Source: an uncultured beta proteobacterium (GTDB taxonomy: Bacteria > Pseudomonadota > Gammaproteobacteria > Burkholderiales > Rhodocyclaceae). From it: 38,379 bases of DNA. The stretch covers positions 1 to 38,379 of the forward strand of contig CAJAWW010000093.1 in NCBI GenBank assembly GCA_903946745.1, in the 5' to 3' direction. Each line of letters starts with the position of its first letter. Position 1 is the stretch's first letter. Below, one piece after another: positions 36,820 to 38,379 of the stretch. Under the pieces are notes generated by a model. It did not search any database. It worked only from the letters and a program-made list of their open reading frames with translations, and had not been told where the DNA came from. Position numbers and translations under genes: made by a program.

Positions 36820-37761
36820 ATGAAACTTCAGCAATTGCGCTATCTGGTCGAAATTAAACGCTGCGGCTTGAGTGTTTCTGCCGCCGCTTCGGCGTTGTTT
36901 ACCTCCCAGCCGGGTATCTCAAAGCAGATTCGCTTGCTCGAAGAAGAGCTGGGCATCACGATTTTCGAGCGCAGCGGCAAACGCCTGACCGGCATTACGC
37001 CGCCGGGGCGCATTGCGCTGGATATGGCGGCGAGGATTCTGCGTGAAGCGCAAAATTTGAAGCGCATGGGCGAGGACTTCAGCACCGACAGCAACGGCAG
37101 TCTCACCATTGCCACGACCCACACGCAGGCACGTTACACCTTGCCGCCGGTCATCATGCGCTTTGTCCGGCAGCATCCGGCGATCCGCCTGCATGTGCAG
37201 CAGGGCAGCCCGGGACAGGTGGCTCAGTGGGTAATCGACGGCAGCGCTGACCTCGGCAACGCCACCGAGGCGCTCGATCAGCACGGGGAACTGCTGACCT
37301 TGCCGTGCTACGAATGGTCGCATCTGGTGGTGGCTCCGCAGGGGCATGCGTTACAGGCACAGCAACCACTTACTCTGGCAGCACTGGCGGACTATCCGCT
37401 CATCACCTACGATCCGAGTTTCACCGGCCGGTCACATATTGATCGTGCCTTCGAGCGCCACGGTTTGCATCCCAACGTGATGCTCACCGCCATTGATTCC
37501 GATGTGATTAAAACCTATGTCGAACTCGGGCTGGGTGTGGGCATCATTGCCGAAATGGCCTTTGATCCGCTGCGCGACGCGGCGCTCGTTTCCTTTCCGG
37601 CCGCGCATTTGTTCGAGGGCAACACCACGCGCGTCGCCGTGCGCCGCGATGGCTGGCTGCGCGGTTTCGAGTACGATTTTCTCGAAGCCCTCGCCCCGCG
37701 CCTGACCCGGCAGGTGGTGATGGTGACGCTGAAGGGGGAGGGCGTGGATTCAGGGATTTGA
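36820..37761 (+). CDS. cysB: LysR-family transcriptional regulator, CysB type
   Basis: Regulator of sulfate assimilation. The 313-residue protein starts MKLQQLRYLVEIKRCGLSVS, with the helix-turn-helix at about 18-41 including ALFTSQPGISKQIRLLEEEL, close to CysB. The effector domain has TTHTQARYTLPPVI at 99-112, where T100 and T102 bind sulfate in CysB of enterobacteria. CysB responds to N-acetylserine as inducer and to sulfide. It is divergent from the cys operon, so it is the likely regulator; the paralogue Cbl is a less likely alternative. Confidence 0.92.
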   Translation: MKLQQLRYLVEIKRCGLSVSAAASALFTSQPGISKQIRLLEEELGITIFERSGKRLTGITPPGRIALDMAARILREAQNLKRMGEDFSTDSNGSLTIATTHTQARYTLPPVIMRFVRQHPAIRLHVQQGSPGQVAQWVIDGSADLGNATEALDQHGELLTLPCYEWSHLVVAPQGHALQAQQPLTLAALADYPLITYDPSFTGRSHIDRAFERHGLHPNVMLTAIDSDVIKTYVELGLGVGIIAEMAFDPLRDAALVSFPAAHLFEGNTTRVAVRRDGWLRGFEYDFLEALAPRLTRQVVMVTLKGEGVDSGI

Positions 37762-37980
37762 TACCGCCAAGTTGCACGGTCATTCCTCTGGCAATCAGCT
37801 TGACAAAAATAAGCAATTTGTTCATTTTTGGCTCATGATCTTAACGTGAAACGTGGAACAAATTCGTGAAACATTGCCTTCTCCCATCCTCGTCAGGGGT
37901 GCAAATCGCCATGACCGTGAGGTTCAATCAACTGGAAAACCTGTCTGGTGCGTGATGCGCCGGCGATCTGAGTCCGAGTC

Positions 37981-38379
37981 ATGGAATTGCAAAATCAATC
38001 CGTTTTAGTTGCCGGTGGTGAGGCAGACACCGCGCCCATCCCGCGCTGCGAGGGCTGTGGCGCACCCGTTGACGAGACTCTGCCACGCTGTGGCTATTGC
38101 GCAACGCCGCGCAACATCGTCGTCAAGTTGGAGGCTGAAACGCAGGCGCTGCTTGCCTTGCTCGACACCCGGTTAGATGAGGTGGTCAAGCTGCGCACCG
38201 ATTTCATTCTGATCGTAGTTTTCTTTCTGTTTTTTCTTTCAGGCCCGGCCTGCTATATCGCGCTCGGCCTGTATACCGACAGCGGTGTGGTCGTCCGGAT
38301 CGCTGCCGCCATCGTGACAGCGATCTTTGCATTTACTGTGTTTGGCTGGCAATGCGATGCCCGCGAAACGCAGGCGGAA
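37981..38379 (+). CDS. Zinc-ribbon membrane protein, cut off by the window end
   Basis: Open from the ATG at 37981 to the window end, 133 codons without a stop. An in-frame TGA at 37969 excludes an earlier start. Residues 23-26 (CEGC) and 37-40 (CGYC) form a four-cysteine zinc ribbon. A helical stretch (about 46-70, VKLEAETQALLALLDTRLDE) follows, then two hydrophobic segments at about 74-97 and 102-123, so the protein is likely anchored in the membrane with the ribbon in the cytoplasm. I do not recognise the family, and no ligand can be named. A 219-base gap separates it from cysB, with TTGACA at 37800 but no good -10. Confidence 0.75.
   Translation, partial: MELQNQSVLVAGGEADTAPIPRCEGCGAPVDETLPRCGYCATPRNIVVKLEAETQALLALLDTRLDEVVKLRTDFILIVVFFLFFLSGPACYIALGLYTDSGVVVRIAAAIVTAIFAFTVFGWQCDARETQAE

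Noticed and set aside
37544-37825. A 93-codon minus-strand frame over the 3' end of cysB
   Set aside because: Arg/Pro-rich product typical of antisense frames in GC-rich DNA; the plus-strand gene covers it.
37800-37828. TTGACA at 37800 as a promoter for the zinc-ribbon gene
   Set aside because: No acceptable -10 at 16-18 bases (best is CATTTT), so I only note it.

Overview
This window is the core ribosomal-protein and RNA-polymerase cluster of a betaproteobacterium, followed by a sulfate-assimilation operon. The gene order is the classic bacterial order: tRNA-Trp, secE-nusG, rplKAJL, rpoBC, then the str, S10, spc and alpha operons. The protein sequences (109-residue L22, 156-residue S7 once a one-base shift is bridged, 396-residue EF-Tu, 442-residue SecY, cys genes with a DUF934 protein) and a base composition near the mid-50s percent GC point to Betaproteobacteria, perhaps a Rhodocyclales/Nitrosomonadales-type lineage. 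The exact genus cannot be read from the sequence.

Layout. Bases 1-57 are the 3' part of tRNA-Trp. Bases 115-998 hold secE-nusG, and 1100-3422 rplK-rplA-rplJ-rplL with an L10-type leader before rplJ. Bases 3605-11921 hold rpoB-rpoC, behind a strong intercistronic hairpin. The str operon (rpsL-rpsG-fusA-tuf) fills 12024-16312, with a near-consensus promoter overlapping the end of rpoC. The S10 operon (rpsJ to rpsQ) fills 16401-21654, and the spc operon (rplN to rpmJ, with secY and infA) 21829-27630. The alpha operon (rpsM-rpsK-rpsD-rpoA-rplQ) fills 27721-30712 and ends in a perfect 16-bp-stem terminator at 30733-30767 that also serves the convergent operon.

From 36745 down to 30785 the minus strand carries tauE/safE-like permease, cysI, DUF934, cysH, cysD, cysN. 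Together CysDN make APS from sulfate and ATP, CysH (an iron-sulfur APS reductase) makes sulfite, and CysI makes sulfide; no APS kinase is present, which fits direct APS reduction. A divergent LysR-type regulator of the CysB family (36820-37761) faces the operon across a 74-base gap that holds a T-N11-A dyad. The window ends inside a zinc-ribbon membrane protein of unknown function.

Most notable are: an apparent +1 frameshift near the start of the essential rpsG; a shared 13-base start-region motif directly behind the -10 boxes of the rpsL, rpsJ and rplN promoters; the rpsJ -10 box lying in the loop of a long inverted repeat after tuf; a long basic S/P tail on S3; and a zinc-type (four-cysteine) S4. 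No intergenic stretch reaches 300 bases. I see no CRISPR array, insertion sequence, prophage or defence system, and most of the window is conserved core genome.
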